14,989 nucleotides of DNA, taken from an uncultured Roseiflexaceae bacterium (GTDB lineage Bacteria > Chloroflexota > Chloroflexia > Chloroflexales > Roseiflexaceae). The stretch lies in NCBI GenBank assembly GCA_903868295.1, contig CAIPUQ010000484.1, forward strand, positions 1 through 14,989, in the 5' to 3' direction. This document shows positions 1-6,526 of the stretch, piece after piece; positions within the stretch are counted from its first letter, which is position 1, and every line of letters begins with the position of its first letter. The notes under the pieces are model-generated. The model was not told the origin of the DNA. It was given only the letters and a program-made list of their open reading frames with translations, and made no database searches. The position numbers and the translations under genes are program-made.

Positions 1-2
1 CA

Positions 3-425
3 CTTGCGCAGGCACTGGGCAGACATGCCATCGAACTCGGTCGCGCGCCGGTACGGATATTGTTGCAGTGCAATGTATCGGGCGAAGATACCAAAGAAGG
101 TATCGCTGCACACGGGTGGGAAACTGATCCCCAGGTGCGTGCCGACGTGGTTGCCGTGGTGGGTGCTATTGGCCACGTCGCGGGTGTGCGCATCGAAGGG
201 CTGATGACGGTTGCGCCGTATAGTGACGAGCCCGAGTCAGTACGTGGGGTGTTCCGCTCATTGCGCCTGTTGCGTGATGTGCTCCAGCCGGTGTTGCCCG
301 ACCACCAGCTCGCGACATTGTCGATGGGGATGAGCGGCGACATCGACGTGGCTATCGGCGAAGGGTCCACGATGGTGCGCGTCGGGCGAGCGATTTTTGG
401 GGAGCGCCCTGTAGCGACGCCTTAG
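3..425 (+). CDS. yggS: YggS/PROSC-family pyridoxal-phosphate homeostasis protein, C-terminal part (5' truncated)
   Basis: The reading frame is open from the window edge, giving the last 140 residues of a protein usually about 220-240 aa long; the N-terminal part with the PLP-binding lysine lies outside. Visible family marks, in order, are the strand LLQCNVSGED (YggS usually has LLQVNVSGE), GLMTVAPY, the serine-rich turn LSMGMSGD, and the terminal block with VAIGEGSTMVRVGRAIFG, which holds the phosphate-binding GST and the conserved end of the alanine-racemase-like barrel. Known role of the family: a cytoplasmic, non-catalytic PLP carrier that keeps vitamin B6 and amino-acid pools balanced. 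In many bacteria it lies near cell-division genes, but its upstream neighbours are not visible. The gene faces the next one tail to tail, and the stop codons overlap. Family assignment is secure. Confidence 0.95.
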   Translation, partial: LAQALGRHAIELGRAPVRILLQCNVSGEDTKEGIAAHGWETDPQVRADVVAVVGAIGHVAGVRIEGLMTVAPYSDEPESVRGVFRSLRLLRDVLQPVLPDHQLATLSMGMSGDIDVAIGEGSTMVRVGRAIFGERPVATP

Positions 426-1111
426 GGGATGAGGTACGGTCGGCCCGGTTGCTCGATGGGAACAACCGAGGTTGCGACGATGAGCGGTCGCGGGACGCCG
501 GTACTCGACTCGACGGAGATGGTCCCGCTGACGCGTACCCACTGATCGGAACGAAACTGGCGTGCGTTGCCCCAGGCGATGCGCATGCCCACCCCGCCTG
601 CATCGGCGGTGCAGCACTTGAGGACATAGCGGGCCACCATGAATTGGTCTTCGGGGAGCCCGAGTTCGTCATTTTGGACGACAAAGCCCTCGACGACTGC
701 GGTGCTGCCTGCATATGGAGTGATATCGACGGTGCTGGCGAGCGCCCATTCGTAGAGGTTCCACTGCTGGGTGTCGGTGGTGCGGGCTTGGGGTTGGGTA
801 GCGGGCACGACTGCATTGAGCGAACCGAGTTGGCTGACCAAGGCGGCTGAACCGAGCGGTTTGGGCGCAAACGCGACGGCGATGCAGACCGGAATACACA
901 GAAAAAGCGTACTCAATCGGGGTGGTAGTGAAGTAGTCGACCACGACACCGCCCCAAACAAAAAAACCACCAGCGCACACCCATAGACCAACAACTCGTA
1001 GCGCGGGTGAATGTACAGCGCCATCTGGCCCATAGCCGTGCGGTAGCTGAGGATGCCCGCAAGGGTGCATAACACGACAGAGAGAAAAATCCGACGCGAC
1101 GCTATACCCAT
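422..1111 (-). CDS. TIGR03943/DUF1980 (YcgQ-like) membrane protein, partner of the DUF318 permease
   Basis: A 229-residue protein. Three hydrophobic segments at about residues 7-24, 36-57 and 66-84 are followed by a soluble C-terminal domain of about 130 residues. That domain has the family's characteristic RYVLKCCTADAGGVGM block (residues 161-176), with paired cysteines 166-167 and Asp170, then an OB-like region containing WVRVSGTI. An HPRY motif at 35-38 lies at the start of the second helix, as in relatives. I chose the ATG at 1111 because AGGAG lies 7 nt upstream; the same frame stays open back to 1471, but that stretch reads only as the shadow of the permease gene. The start overlaps the end of the permease by 10 bp, so translation is probably coupled. 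In Bacillus and many others this family is paired with a COG0701 permease. Metal-related roles have been proposed, but the substrate is not established. The CC-x2-D cluster could bind metal (inference). Confidence 0.88.
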   Translation of the reverse strand: MGIASRRIFLSVVLCTLAGILSYRTAMGQMALYIHPRYELLVYGCALVVFLFGAVSWSTTSLPPRLSTLFLCIPVCIAVAFAPKPLGSAALVSQLGSLNAVVPATQPQARTTDTQQWNLYEWALASTVDITPYAGSTAVVEGFVVQNDELGLPEDQFMVARYVLKCCTADAGGVGMRIAWGNARQFRSDQWVRVSGTISVESSTGVPRPLIVATSVVPIEQPGRPYLIP

Positions 1112-1980
1112 CCGAGTGCTCCTATGATGAGACATGCAGCGGCGGTCAGGATGGCGGTCAGCGCGATCATGGGCACCGTTACCCGCGTGCCGAATGCACC
1201 AATAAACATCGGGATGCTTTTGAGGTCGATCATCGGACCAAAGACGAGAAACGCCAGCACCGCATTGGGTGCTATGGTGCGGAGCAGTGCGAGACCGACA
1301 AATGCATCGACCGTCGAGCAGATTGCCATGATGACCGCGAGAGCCATCATGGCAGGGACTGCGAGCCATGGGTTGTCGGTCAGTGCCATGAACCAGCCGT
1401 TTGGTACAAAAACTTGTACTGCAGCAGCCAATGCCGCCCCAAAGACCAGAAATCGCACCATGTCGAGCCAATCAGTCGACGCGTGGCGGAGCCATGTGAG
1501 TACAGGGAGCTCGTCGTCGGAGTGCGTGTGGGAATGGTCAGCGACACCCGGTTGGGATGCCTGTAGCGGGAGGAATCGGGCAGTGACGACGGCAACCAAG
1601 AGGGTCAACCCGATACGCCACCAGACAAACCCCCACCCGGTCACACCGACAAAGGCGACACTGGTAGAAATCAGCACGATGGGATTGATGACCGGCGCAG
1701 CCAACGCAAACGCATAGCCAAAGGGTGCGGGTGCACCTCGACTGATGAAGCTCCGGGCTGCTGGTACCGAGCCGCATTCGCATACGGGGAAGAAGAGCCC
1801 AATCAGCCCGCCAGCGAGTGCTGCGAGGGTACGATTGCGCGGAATTTTGGCCATGAGCCAGACCGGATCGATGAACAGATGGATCCCCGCTGAGACCAGT
1901 GCGCCGATGGTCAAAAACGGGACTGCTTCGTAGAAAATACCCAGAAAGATGACAACGAATTGTTCGATAGTGGCGTTCAT
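1102..1980 (-). CDS. DUF318/ArsP_1-type (COG0701, YraQ/YcgR-like) permease
   Basis: A 292-residue integral membrane protein with about eight hydrophobic segments in two halves. Family marks are FPVCECGSVPAAR (residues 65-76, C67-E68-C69), PVINPIVLISTSVAF (96-110), CSTVDAFVGLALL (221-233) and FGPMIDLKS (248-255). The linker between the halves contains the histidine cluster DHSHTHSDD (148-156), a plausible metal ligand. Relatives include ArsP, which exports organoarsenicals, and permeases of unknown substrate that pair with TIGR03943 proteins, as here; the pairing favours the latter group. The frame also allows a TTG start at 1998, but I prefer the ATG at 1980, because TACAAT ends 6 nt before it and no Shine-Dalgarno sequence is visible, which suggests a leaderless mRNA. 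The gene begins 33 bp after the response-regulator stop, so it may be transcribed both from the kinase promoter and from its own. Confidence 0.9.
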   Translation of the reverse strand: MNATIEQFVVIFLGIFYEAVPFLTIGALVSAGIHLFIDPVWLMAKIPRNRTLAALAGGLIGLFFPVCECGSVPAARSFISRGAPAPFGYAFALAAPVINPIVLISTSVAFVGVTGWGFVWWRIGLTLLVAVVTARFLPLQASQPGVADHSHTHSDDELPVLTWLRHASTDWLDMVRFLVFGAALAAAVQVFVPNGWFMALTDNPWLAVPAMMALAVIMAICSTVDAFVGLALLRTIAPNAVLAFLVFGPMIDLKSIPMFIGAFGTRVTVPMIALTAILTAAACLIIGALGWV

Positions 1981-1986
1981 ACGCCC

Positions 1987-1992
1987 ATTGTA
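1987..1992 (-). promoter_or_regulatory. -10 box for leaderless transcription of the permease gene
   Basis: On the minus strand TACAAT is followed by GGGCGT and then the ATG at 1980. The 6-nt spacing puts the expected transcription start at or next to the A of the start codon. Nothing resembling GGAGG precedes the ATG. The -35 region is weak: CTGACG matches TTGACA in four of six positions but needs a 19-nt spacer. The box lies in the short gap after the response-regulator stop, so it would give the permease and its partner their own transcription unit. Confidence 0.55.
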
Positions 1993-2013
1993 GCCCAAGT
2001 CGTCGCAGGGACG

Positions 2014-2652
2014 TCAGTGCAAGGAGACAATCCCCCGTTGCAACGCCACCGCAACGGCCTCGGCGCGACTCTGGACTTGGAGTTTGGCAAAAATGTGGCT
2101 GACATGGGTTTTGACCGTGTTTTCGGAGACATGTAAGGCATGCGCGATGGCACGGTTGGCATCGCCGCGGACCAACAGTGTGAGGACATCGAGTTCGCGC
2201 AGTGACAAGTCGTCAGGACTTGCTTCGTTGAGCCGGGCAATCACGCGGGCAGCGACGCGCGGTTCGAGGGCTGCGCTACCGCGCATGACGGCCCGGATTG
2301 CTTGCATCAGCTCGAACGACGAGACGTCTTTGAGCATGTAGCCTTTGGCACCGGCGGCGAGGGCGCGAGCGATGTCTTCGTCGCTGTCGTAGGTCGTCAG
2401 AACGAGGAAACGGGCTGGGGAACCGCGCTCCCGACAGCGCATCATGACCTCGACACCGTTGGAGCTAGGCAAGCGCAGATCGAGCAAGACGACATCTGGG
2501 GAGAGCGCCACGATGGAGTCAATGGCAGTTGCGCCGTCGGCGGCATCACCGACCGCCTCCATGCCTGGCTCGTATTTGAGGAGCGCGAGCAATCCGTGGC
2601 GTACGACCGGATGGTCATCGACGACGAGGACGCGGATAGGGGGTGTGTTCAT
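2014..2652 (-). CDS. NarL/FixJ-family response regulator (receiver + LuxR-type HTH)
   Basis: A complete 212-residue regulator. The receiver domain (about residues 6-122) has the acidic pair D12-D13, phospho-acceptor D58 in VVLLDLRLP, the conserved switch threonine region LTTYDS (85-90) and K108 in GYMLKD. The C-terminal LuxR-type helix-turn-helix (about 147-210) has LSLRELDVL, then NRAIAHALHVSENTVKTHVSHIFAKL, the GerE-type recognition helix. The ATG overlaps the kinase stop as ATGA, and GGAGG lies 4 nt upstream inside the kinase gene, so the two proteins are translationally coupled. Known mechanism: phosphorylation by the partner kinase promotes dimerisation and DNA binding at inverted repeats. 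Two such repeats lie in the nearby divergent region (4053-4074 and 4090-4105), making the exporter at 4152 and the kinase gene itself the likely targets (inference). Confidence 0.96.
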   Translation of the reverse strand: MNTPPIRVLVVDDHPVVRHGLLALLKYEPGMEAVGDAADGATAIDSIVALSPDVVLLDLRLPSSNGVEVMMRCRERGSPARFLVLTTYDSDEDIARALAAGAKGYMLKDVSSFELMQAIRAVMRGSAALEPRVAARVIARLNEASPDDLSLRELDVLTLLVRGDANRAIAHALHVSENTVKTHVSHIFAKLQVQSRAEAVAVALQRGIVSLH

Positions 2653-4022
2653 GCAACCTCCGGGTGGGGGAGCATGTGTACGCCCAAGTCGATCTCGACG
2701 TGGACCACGGCACCGGCGTCGGTGCTGAGGGTCAACGTCCCGTGCAGTGCGGTTATACGTTCGCGCATCCCGAGGATACCGAAGGTCGGCGATGCGGAGG
2801 GGCTGGTGTGCAGCACTGGATCGAAGCCGCGACCGTTATCGCGGATGGTCATCGTCACTGCAGTATCAGAACGGGTGAGGGTGATAGTGACACGGTCTGC
2901 ACCAGAGTGTCGTACCGCATTGGCGAGCGCTTCTTGGGCGACACGGAGGAGTGCTGCCTCGACATCAGCAGGGATGGGGCGCCACTGGCCGGTACAAGAA
3001 AATGTTGCGTTGAGGTGTGGGTGGCGCAGGCGCGTGACGAGGGAGTGCAGTGCATCACGCAGATCTCCGTGTGTGAGGGCTTCGGAGCGCAGGTTCCAGA
3101 CGGAGCGGCGCGCTTCGGCGAGGGACTCGCGTGCCATGCGGCTGGCGTAGTCGAGGTGTTCGGCGAGGTCAGGATGGTGTGCCTGGTGTGCTTGTTGGGC
3201 AGCACCGAGTTGGACAATGATCCCGGTCAGCCCCTGGGCCAGGGTGTCGTGGATTTCACGAGCCAAGCGCGTCCGCTCAGCCAACATGGCCTTGTCGCGT
3301 TCACCGGCGAGGAGGCTGGTGGTTTGTTGGTCTACCCGTGCTTCGAGCTCGGATTTGAGCTCCTCGAGGGCGGTGGCATGCGCTGCGCTTTGGCGGAGGG
3401 ACGTATGCAACGAACTCGCCAGCAACGCCATGATAAAGGCAACGGCAGTGTAGATCCCTACCCAGAACCCGACAGCGGTGTAGGTTATGGTGCGGATTTG
3501 ATCGACATCGGTGATGAGTTGGCGGTTGAGTACGTCATAGAAAGCGATATCGGGTCGCTGGAGCTCGAACCAGGCTGCGATGCCGATGATGATGCTCGAG
3601 AGGGCGGTTAAAAGCATCGTGATTTGTCGATGAAACAGCAGACTGGCTGCGCCGATGGGCAAAATCAACAGGGCTGGGAAGTTGGTGTGTACCCCAAAAC
3701 GGACCACGATACTGGTAATGGAGACGGTCCAAAAAATCAGCAGGAGAAATGCAGATACATTTGCCTTGCCCATACGTATTAATGCATAGGTGATGATACC
3801 AATTGCCAAAACCGGTACTGCAGGTAAAAACCAGCCTGCCGAGCCAGCAAAACGACCGGGTGGCAGCGGGACGATGGTGCCGTATACCATACGGAGCACC
3901 AGCATCGTCAGAAAACTGATCGTGGCGGGGAGTGCCATGATGAAAATTACCCGCCAAATGAGGGGATGGCGTTCGAACCAGCGGGCAGATTTGATGGATT
4001 CGAGGGAAAGAAGTTTGTCCAT
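2649..4022 (-). CDS. Membrane sensor histidine kinase, HisKA_3/HATPase (NarL-partner type)
   Basis: A 457-residue sensor kinase. The N-terminal half has about six hydrophobic segments (roughly residues 24-46, 65-85, 89-109, 116-132, 134-152, 182-204) and only short loops, so the signal is probably sensed in or near the membrane. A short coiled coil leads to the HisKA_3 box RLAREIHDTLAQGLTGII with phospho-accepting H258. The HATPase domain shows the N-box RVAQEALANAVRH (N368), the G1 box DNGRGFD (395-401) and the G2 box FGILGMRERI (414-423). Two adjacent ATGs, at 4025 and 4022, could start the gene; I prefer 4022 because a consensus TATAAT ends exactly 6 nt before it, the same geometry as at the permease, which would make the mRNA leaderless. 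It is the cognate kinase of the overlapping regulator. The divergent exporter suggests a role in drug or envelope-stress sensing, as in LiaS-like kinases (inference). Confidence 0.95.
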   Translation of the reverse strand: MDKLLSLESIKSARWFERHPLIWRVIFIMALPATISFLTMLVLRMVYGTIVPLPPGRFAGSAGWFLPAVPVLAIGIITYALIRMGKANVSAFLLLIFWTVSITSIVVRFGVHTNFPALLILPIGAASLLFHRQITMLLTALSSIIIGIAAWFELQRPDIAFYDVLNRQLITDVDQIRTITYTAVGFWVGIYTAVAFIMALLASSLHTSLRQSAAHATALEELKSELEARVDQQTTSLLAGERDKAMLAERTRLAREIHDTLAQGLTGIIVQLGAAQQAHQAHHPDLAEHLDYASRMARESLAEARRSVWNLRSEALTHGDLRDALHSLVTRLRHPHLNATFSCTGQWRPIPADVEAALLRVAQEALANAVRHSGADRVTITLTRSDTAVTMTIRDNGRGFDPVLHTSPSASPTFGILGMRERITALHGTLTLSTDAGAVVHVEIDLGVHMLPHPEVA

Positions 4023-4028
4023 CATGCA

Positions 4029-4034
4029 ATTATA
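4029..4034 (-). promoter_or_regulatory. Consensus -10 box (TATAAT) for the kinase-regulator operon
   Basis: TATAAT on the minus strand is separated by TGCATG from the ATG at 4022, so transcription would begin at or beside that start codon. The hexamer 17 nt upstream, GATTCT (4057-4052), is a poor -35 and overlaps an inverted repeat at 4053-4074, which suggests help from a regulator. The opposite strand of the same AT-rich core reads TATAAA at 4031-4036, so the element is symmetric enough to fire in both directions. Confidence 0.6.
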
Positions 4035-4052
4035 AAGGTCATGGGACGTGGA

Positions 4053-4074
4053 GAATCACCCATTCGAGTGATTC
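4053..4074. promoter_or_regulatory. Inverted repeat GAATCAC-N8-GTGATTC, candidate regulator site at the kinase promoter
   Basis: Two perfect 7-bp arms, 4053-4059 and 4068-4074, are separated by 8 bp. The repeat covers the -35 region of the kinase promoter. The right arm also overlaps a direct repeat, ATTCGAG at 4062-4068 and again at 4071-4077 with 9-bp periodicity. A dimeric regulator such as the NarL-type protein encoded next door could bind here; which protein does so is inference. Confidence 0.45.
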
Positions 4075-4089
4075 GAGAGCCACTAACGT

Positions 4090-4105
4090 ATGAGGAAGTC
4101 CTCAT
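4090..4105. promoter_or_regulatory. Palindrome ATGAGGA-AG-TCCTCAT, candidate operator of the efflux operon
   Basis: Perfect 7-bp arms flank a 2-bp centre; beyond one mismatched pair, two more pairs match on each side (4087-4088 with 4107-4108). The element lies just where the -35 hexamer of the efflux promoter should be, and no recognisable -35 is present. This is the usual arrangement for activator-dependent transcription. The sequence differs from the repeat at 4053-4074, so the two may bind different proteins or the same one with different affinity. Confidence 0.5.
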
Positions 4106-4115
4106 GCGCACTCCG

Positions 4116-4146
4116 TATAGTAGGTAGAGACAGAGAAAAAGAGGAG
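4116..4146 (+). promoter_or_regulatory. Efflux operon promoter -10 (TATAGT) and ribosome-binding site
   Basis: TATAGT at 4116-4121 matches the -10 consensus in five of six positions and would start transcription near 4128, leaving a leader of about 24 nt. GAGGAG at 4141-4146 lies 5 nt before the ATG at 4152 and fixes that start. Unlike the leaderless genes on the other strand, this transcript has a conventional Shine-Dalgarno leader. Confidence 0.55.
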
Positions 4147-4151
4147 TTGGT

Positions 4152-5807
4152 ATGACAACCACACCATCCCGTTTGGGATTTTTGCGCAAACCATGGGTTA
4201 TCGGCACCATCATCGTCGTGTTGCTCGGCGTGGGTTATGGGATTTTTGCGAGTCGCTCGAATGCGGCTGCCACCACAAAGACGAACACGATTGCGGTCAC
4301 GAAGGGCAATTTGGTGACTACGATTTCGGGCAGTAGCAACATTGCAGCCAAAAGTTCGGTGAGTCTGGTGTTCCAGAGCAGTGGCGTCATCAAAGATGTG
4401 CTCGTGACCGAGGGCGAAAAAGTCGCCAAAGGGCAGATCCTGGCAACCCTCGACGGTCGTGATTTGCAGTATTCGCTCGATGGCGCGAAGGCTGCGTTGG
4501 ACAGCGCCAAGGCAAAACTGGCACAGCTGACCAGCGGGGCTGGACGCACCAGCGAGTTGACGTCGGCGCAGGCTGCGGTGACCAGTGCAGAAGCACAATT
4601 GACCAGCGCGCAAGAACGACTGGACGCATTGCGGTCACCATCCTCCGACAAGGTGTCGACCCAACGATTGAAGGTCGAGCAGGCACGGACGAATCTGCAA
4701 ACCACACGTGATAGTGGATCTGCGACCAAAAGCAAAGCCGAAATCGATTTGACCAAGGCGAGTGAGAGTTTGATCCAGGCGCAGTCGAAGTTCAGTGTTG
4801 CACGCTACAACTGGGAGTATGTGCTGAAAAACAGTAAAGACCCCAACGGCGCCCGCGGCACGATTAGTGATGTCTCGAAGAACAACTACCAAGACGCCTA
4901 TATTGTGGCTGAATCAAACGTATCCACCGCAGAACAAAACGTCACCTCGGCGCAAGTGACGCTGGATAACGCAAAAGCTGCTGAGGTGGCCAACGTGAGT
5001 CAGGCAGAAGCGACCCTCAAGGACGCAGAATTGCAGCTGACCACCTTGCAGAATCCGACGGCCAGCGATGTCGCGGCTGCAGAAGCGACGGTCGAACAGA
5101 ACAAAGCATCACTCGAACAGGCCCGAACCAACCTCGACAAAATCGTTGCTCCCGGGACGCAAACAGACATTTTGATGCAACAGGCTGCCGTCACACAGGC
5201 AGAAGCAAGCTATAACCAAGCGCTTTTGAAGGTCGAAAACGGCACAATCATCGCACCCTATGATGGCTTTATCAGTGCAGTCAATGCAGTTGCTGGCCAG
5301 CTGTCGACCGGTACGTCGATTGGGATCATTGATCGGACACCGTTGCATATCGACTTGAAGTTGGGCGAGACGGATATCGTCAATGTCAAACTCAACCAAG
5401 AAGCATCGATTTTGGTCGATGCAATCTCGGATTGGAAGAGTGTTGGGACGGTAACGAGCATCGCACCTGCTGCCCAGAGCAGTAGTGGTGTGGTGACATA
5501 CAACGCACGCGTCGACTTCACCGACGATGACCCACGTGTGCTGATTGGTATGACTGCAACGGTCGAAATGGTTACTGCCAAGCGCGATAATGTGTTGCTG
5601 ATCCCCAACTCGGCCATCTTGCCGAAGGGCACCGGCCGCGTTGTCCAAGTCTACAACGAGGATGGCAGCACCAAAGAAATCGATATCACGATTGGACTGA
5701 GCGACGGCGTGCAGACCGAAGTGTTGACGGGGTTGACCGAAGGGCAGTTGATTGTGTCGACCCCAACGTCACGTTCAGCTACTTCGACCGGCTTCGGCCG
5801 ACCATAA
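4152..5807 (+). CDS. HlyD/MacA-like membrane-fusion (periplasmic adaptor-type) subunit of an ABC exporter
   Basis: A 551-residue adaptor. A single N-terminal anchor (about residues 15-33) is followed by a short linker and the first half of a lipoyl/barrel-sandwich domain (about 47-103: KGNLVTTISG, then SGVIKDVLVTEGEKVAKGQILATLDG). Next comes a very long Ala/Gln/Glu/Ser-rich alpha-helical hairpin (about 105-358), then the second lipoyl half (VENGTIIAPYDGFISAV, 361-377) and beta-barrel and membrane-proximal domains to the end. The tail is Ser/Thr-rich. The hairpin repeats the pattern L-x6-A-x6-L-x6-A in several blocks and is longer than in Escherichia coli MacA (371 aa overall). Known role: it couples the MacB-type pump to substrate outside the membrane. 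It is first in a three-gene operon, 11 bp before the ATPase. No TolC-like outer-membrane partner is present, which would fit a cell without a classical outer membrane (inference). Confidence 0.93.
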   Translation: MTTTPSRLGFLRKPWVIGTIIVVLLGVGYGIFASRSNAAATTKTNTIAVTKGNLVTTISGSSNIAAKSSVSLVFQSSGVIKDVLVTEGEKVAKGQILATLDGRDLQYSLDGAKAALDSAKAKLAQLTSGAGRTSELTSAQAAVTSAEAQLTSAQERLDALRSPSSDKVSTQRLKVEQARTNLQTTRDSGSATKSKAEIDLTKASESLIQAQSKFSVARYNWEYVLKNSKDPNGARGTISDVSKNNYQDAYIVAESNVSTAEQNVTSAQVTLDNAKAAEVANVSQAEATLKDAELQLTTLQNPTASDVAAAEATVEQNKASLEQARTNLDKIVAPGTQTDILMQQAAVTQAEASYNQALLKVENGTIIAPYDGFISAVNAVAGQLSTGTSIGIIDRTPLHIDLKLGETDIVNVKLNQEASILVDAISDWKSVGTVTSIAPAAQSSSGVVTYNARVDFTDDDPRVLIGMTATVEMVTAKRDNVLLIPNSAILPKGTGRVVQVYNEDGSTKEIDITIGLSDGVQTEVLTGLTEGQLIVSTPTSRSATSTGFGRP

Positions 5808-5818
5808 AGGAAGCATCC

Positions 5819-6526
5819 ATGACAGCGATGATTACCATCGAAGGTATGACCAAGGTCTATACCATGGGTGAGTTCGAAGTCCATGCTTTGCGCGGGGTCA
5901 ATGTGACGATTAACTCGGGCGAGTTTGTGGCCATCATGGGACCCAGCGGGAGCGGCAAGAGCACGTTGATGAACATGATCGGCTGTTTGGACACCCCCAC
6001 GGCCGGACGGTACCAGCTCGATGGTATCGAAGTGGCCAGCCTGAACGACAATGACTTGTCGGCGGTGCGGGCGCGCAAACTGGGCTTTGTGTTCCAGCAG
6101 TACATGTTGTTGCCACGGCAAACGGCGTTGGCCAATGTCGAGATGCCCATGGTCTACCGTGGCATCCCGGCGTCGGAACGCAAGCGGCGCGCAACGGTGG
6201 CGCTCGAATTGGTGGGGATGGGCAACCGCCTCGATCACCGCCCCAACGAGCTATCGGGTGGTCAGCAACAACGGGTCGCCATTGCCCGGGCATTGGCTGG
6301 CAGCCCATCGGTCATCTTGGCAGATGAACCGACGGGGGCACTCGACAGCACCACCAGCGAAGAAATCATGTTGACCCTGCAACAACTCAATCGTGAGCAG
6401 GGATTGACCATCATTATTGTGACCCACGAGGCAGATATCGCTGCCTATGCGGACCGCATCGTCACCATCCGTGACGGCGTGGTGTTGCATGACCGCAAGA
6501 ACGAGGCACATCATGGCGTTGAATAA
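5819..6526 (+). CDS. ABC transporter ATP-binding protein, MacB/LolD type
   Basis: A 235-residue nucleotide-binding subunit with every catalytic motif: Walker A GPSGSGKST (41-49), Q-loop glutamine 93 in FVFQQYMLLP, signature LSGGQQQRVAIARAL (145-159), Walker B VILADEPTGALD (165-176) and switch histidine H203 in VTHE. The segment RARKLGFVFQ and the motif DEPTGALDS place it in the MacB/LolD/FtsE-like (3.A.1.122/125) group, which powers extracellular mechanotransmission rather than classical substrate transport. AAAGGAAG, beginning at the adaptor stop, supports the ATG at 5819. The 3' end overlaps the permease gene by 14 bp, so stoichiometric translation is likely. It acts on the cytoplasmic face as a dimer with two copies of the downstream permease. 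Confidence 0.96.
   Translation: MTAMITIEGMTKVYTMGEFEVHALRGVNVTINSGEFVAIMGPSGSGKSTLMNMIGCLDTPTAGRYQLDGIEVASLNDNDLSAVRARKLGFVFQQYMLLPRQTALANVEMPMVYRGIPASERKRRATVALELVGMGNRLDHRPNELSGGQQQRVAIARALAGSPSVILADEPTGALDSTTSEEIMLTLQQLNREQGLTIIIVTHEADIAAYADRIVTIRDGVVLHDRKNEAHHGVE

Noticed and set aside
1112..1471. N-terminal extension of the TIGR03943 gene up to 1471
   Set aside because: The extra 120 residues are Arg/His/Cys-rich, unlike any membrane protein of the family, and lie wholly over the permease gene in another frame. A good AGGAG site supports the start at 1111.
2302..3611. Long plus-strand open frames opposite the kinase and regulator
   Set aside because: They mirror intact two-component genes, have compositional shadows rather than domains, and lack ribosome-binding sites.
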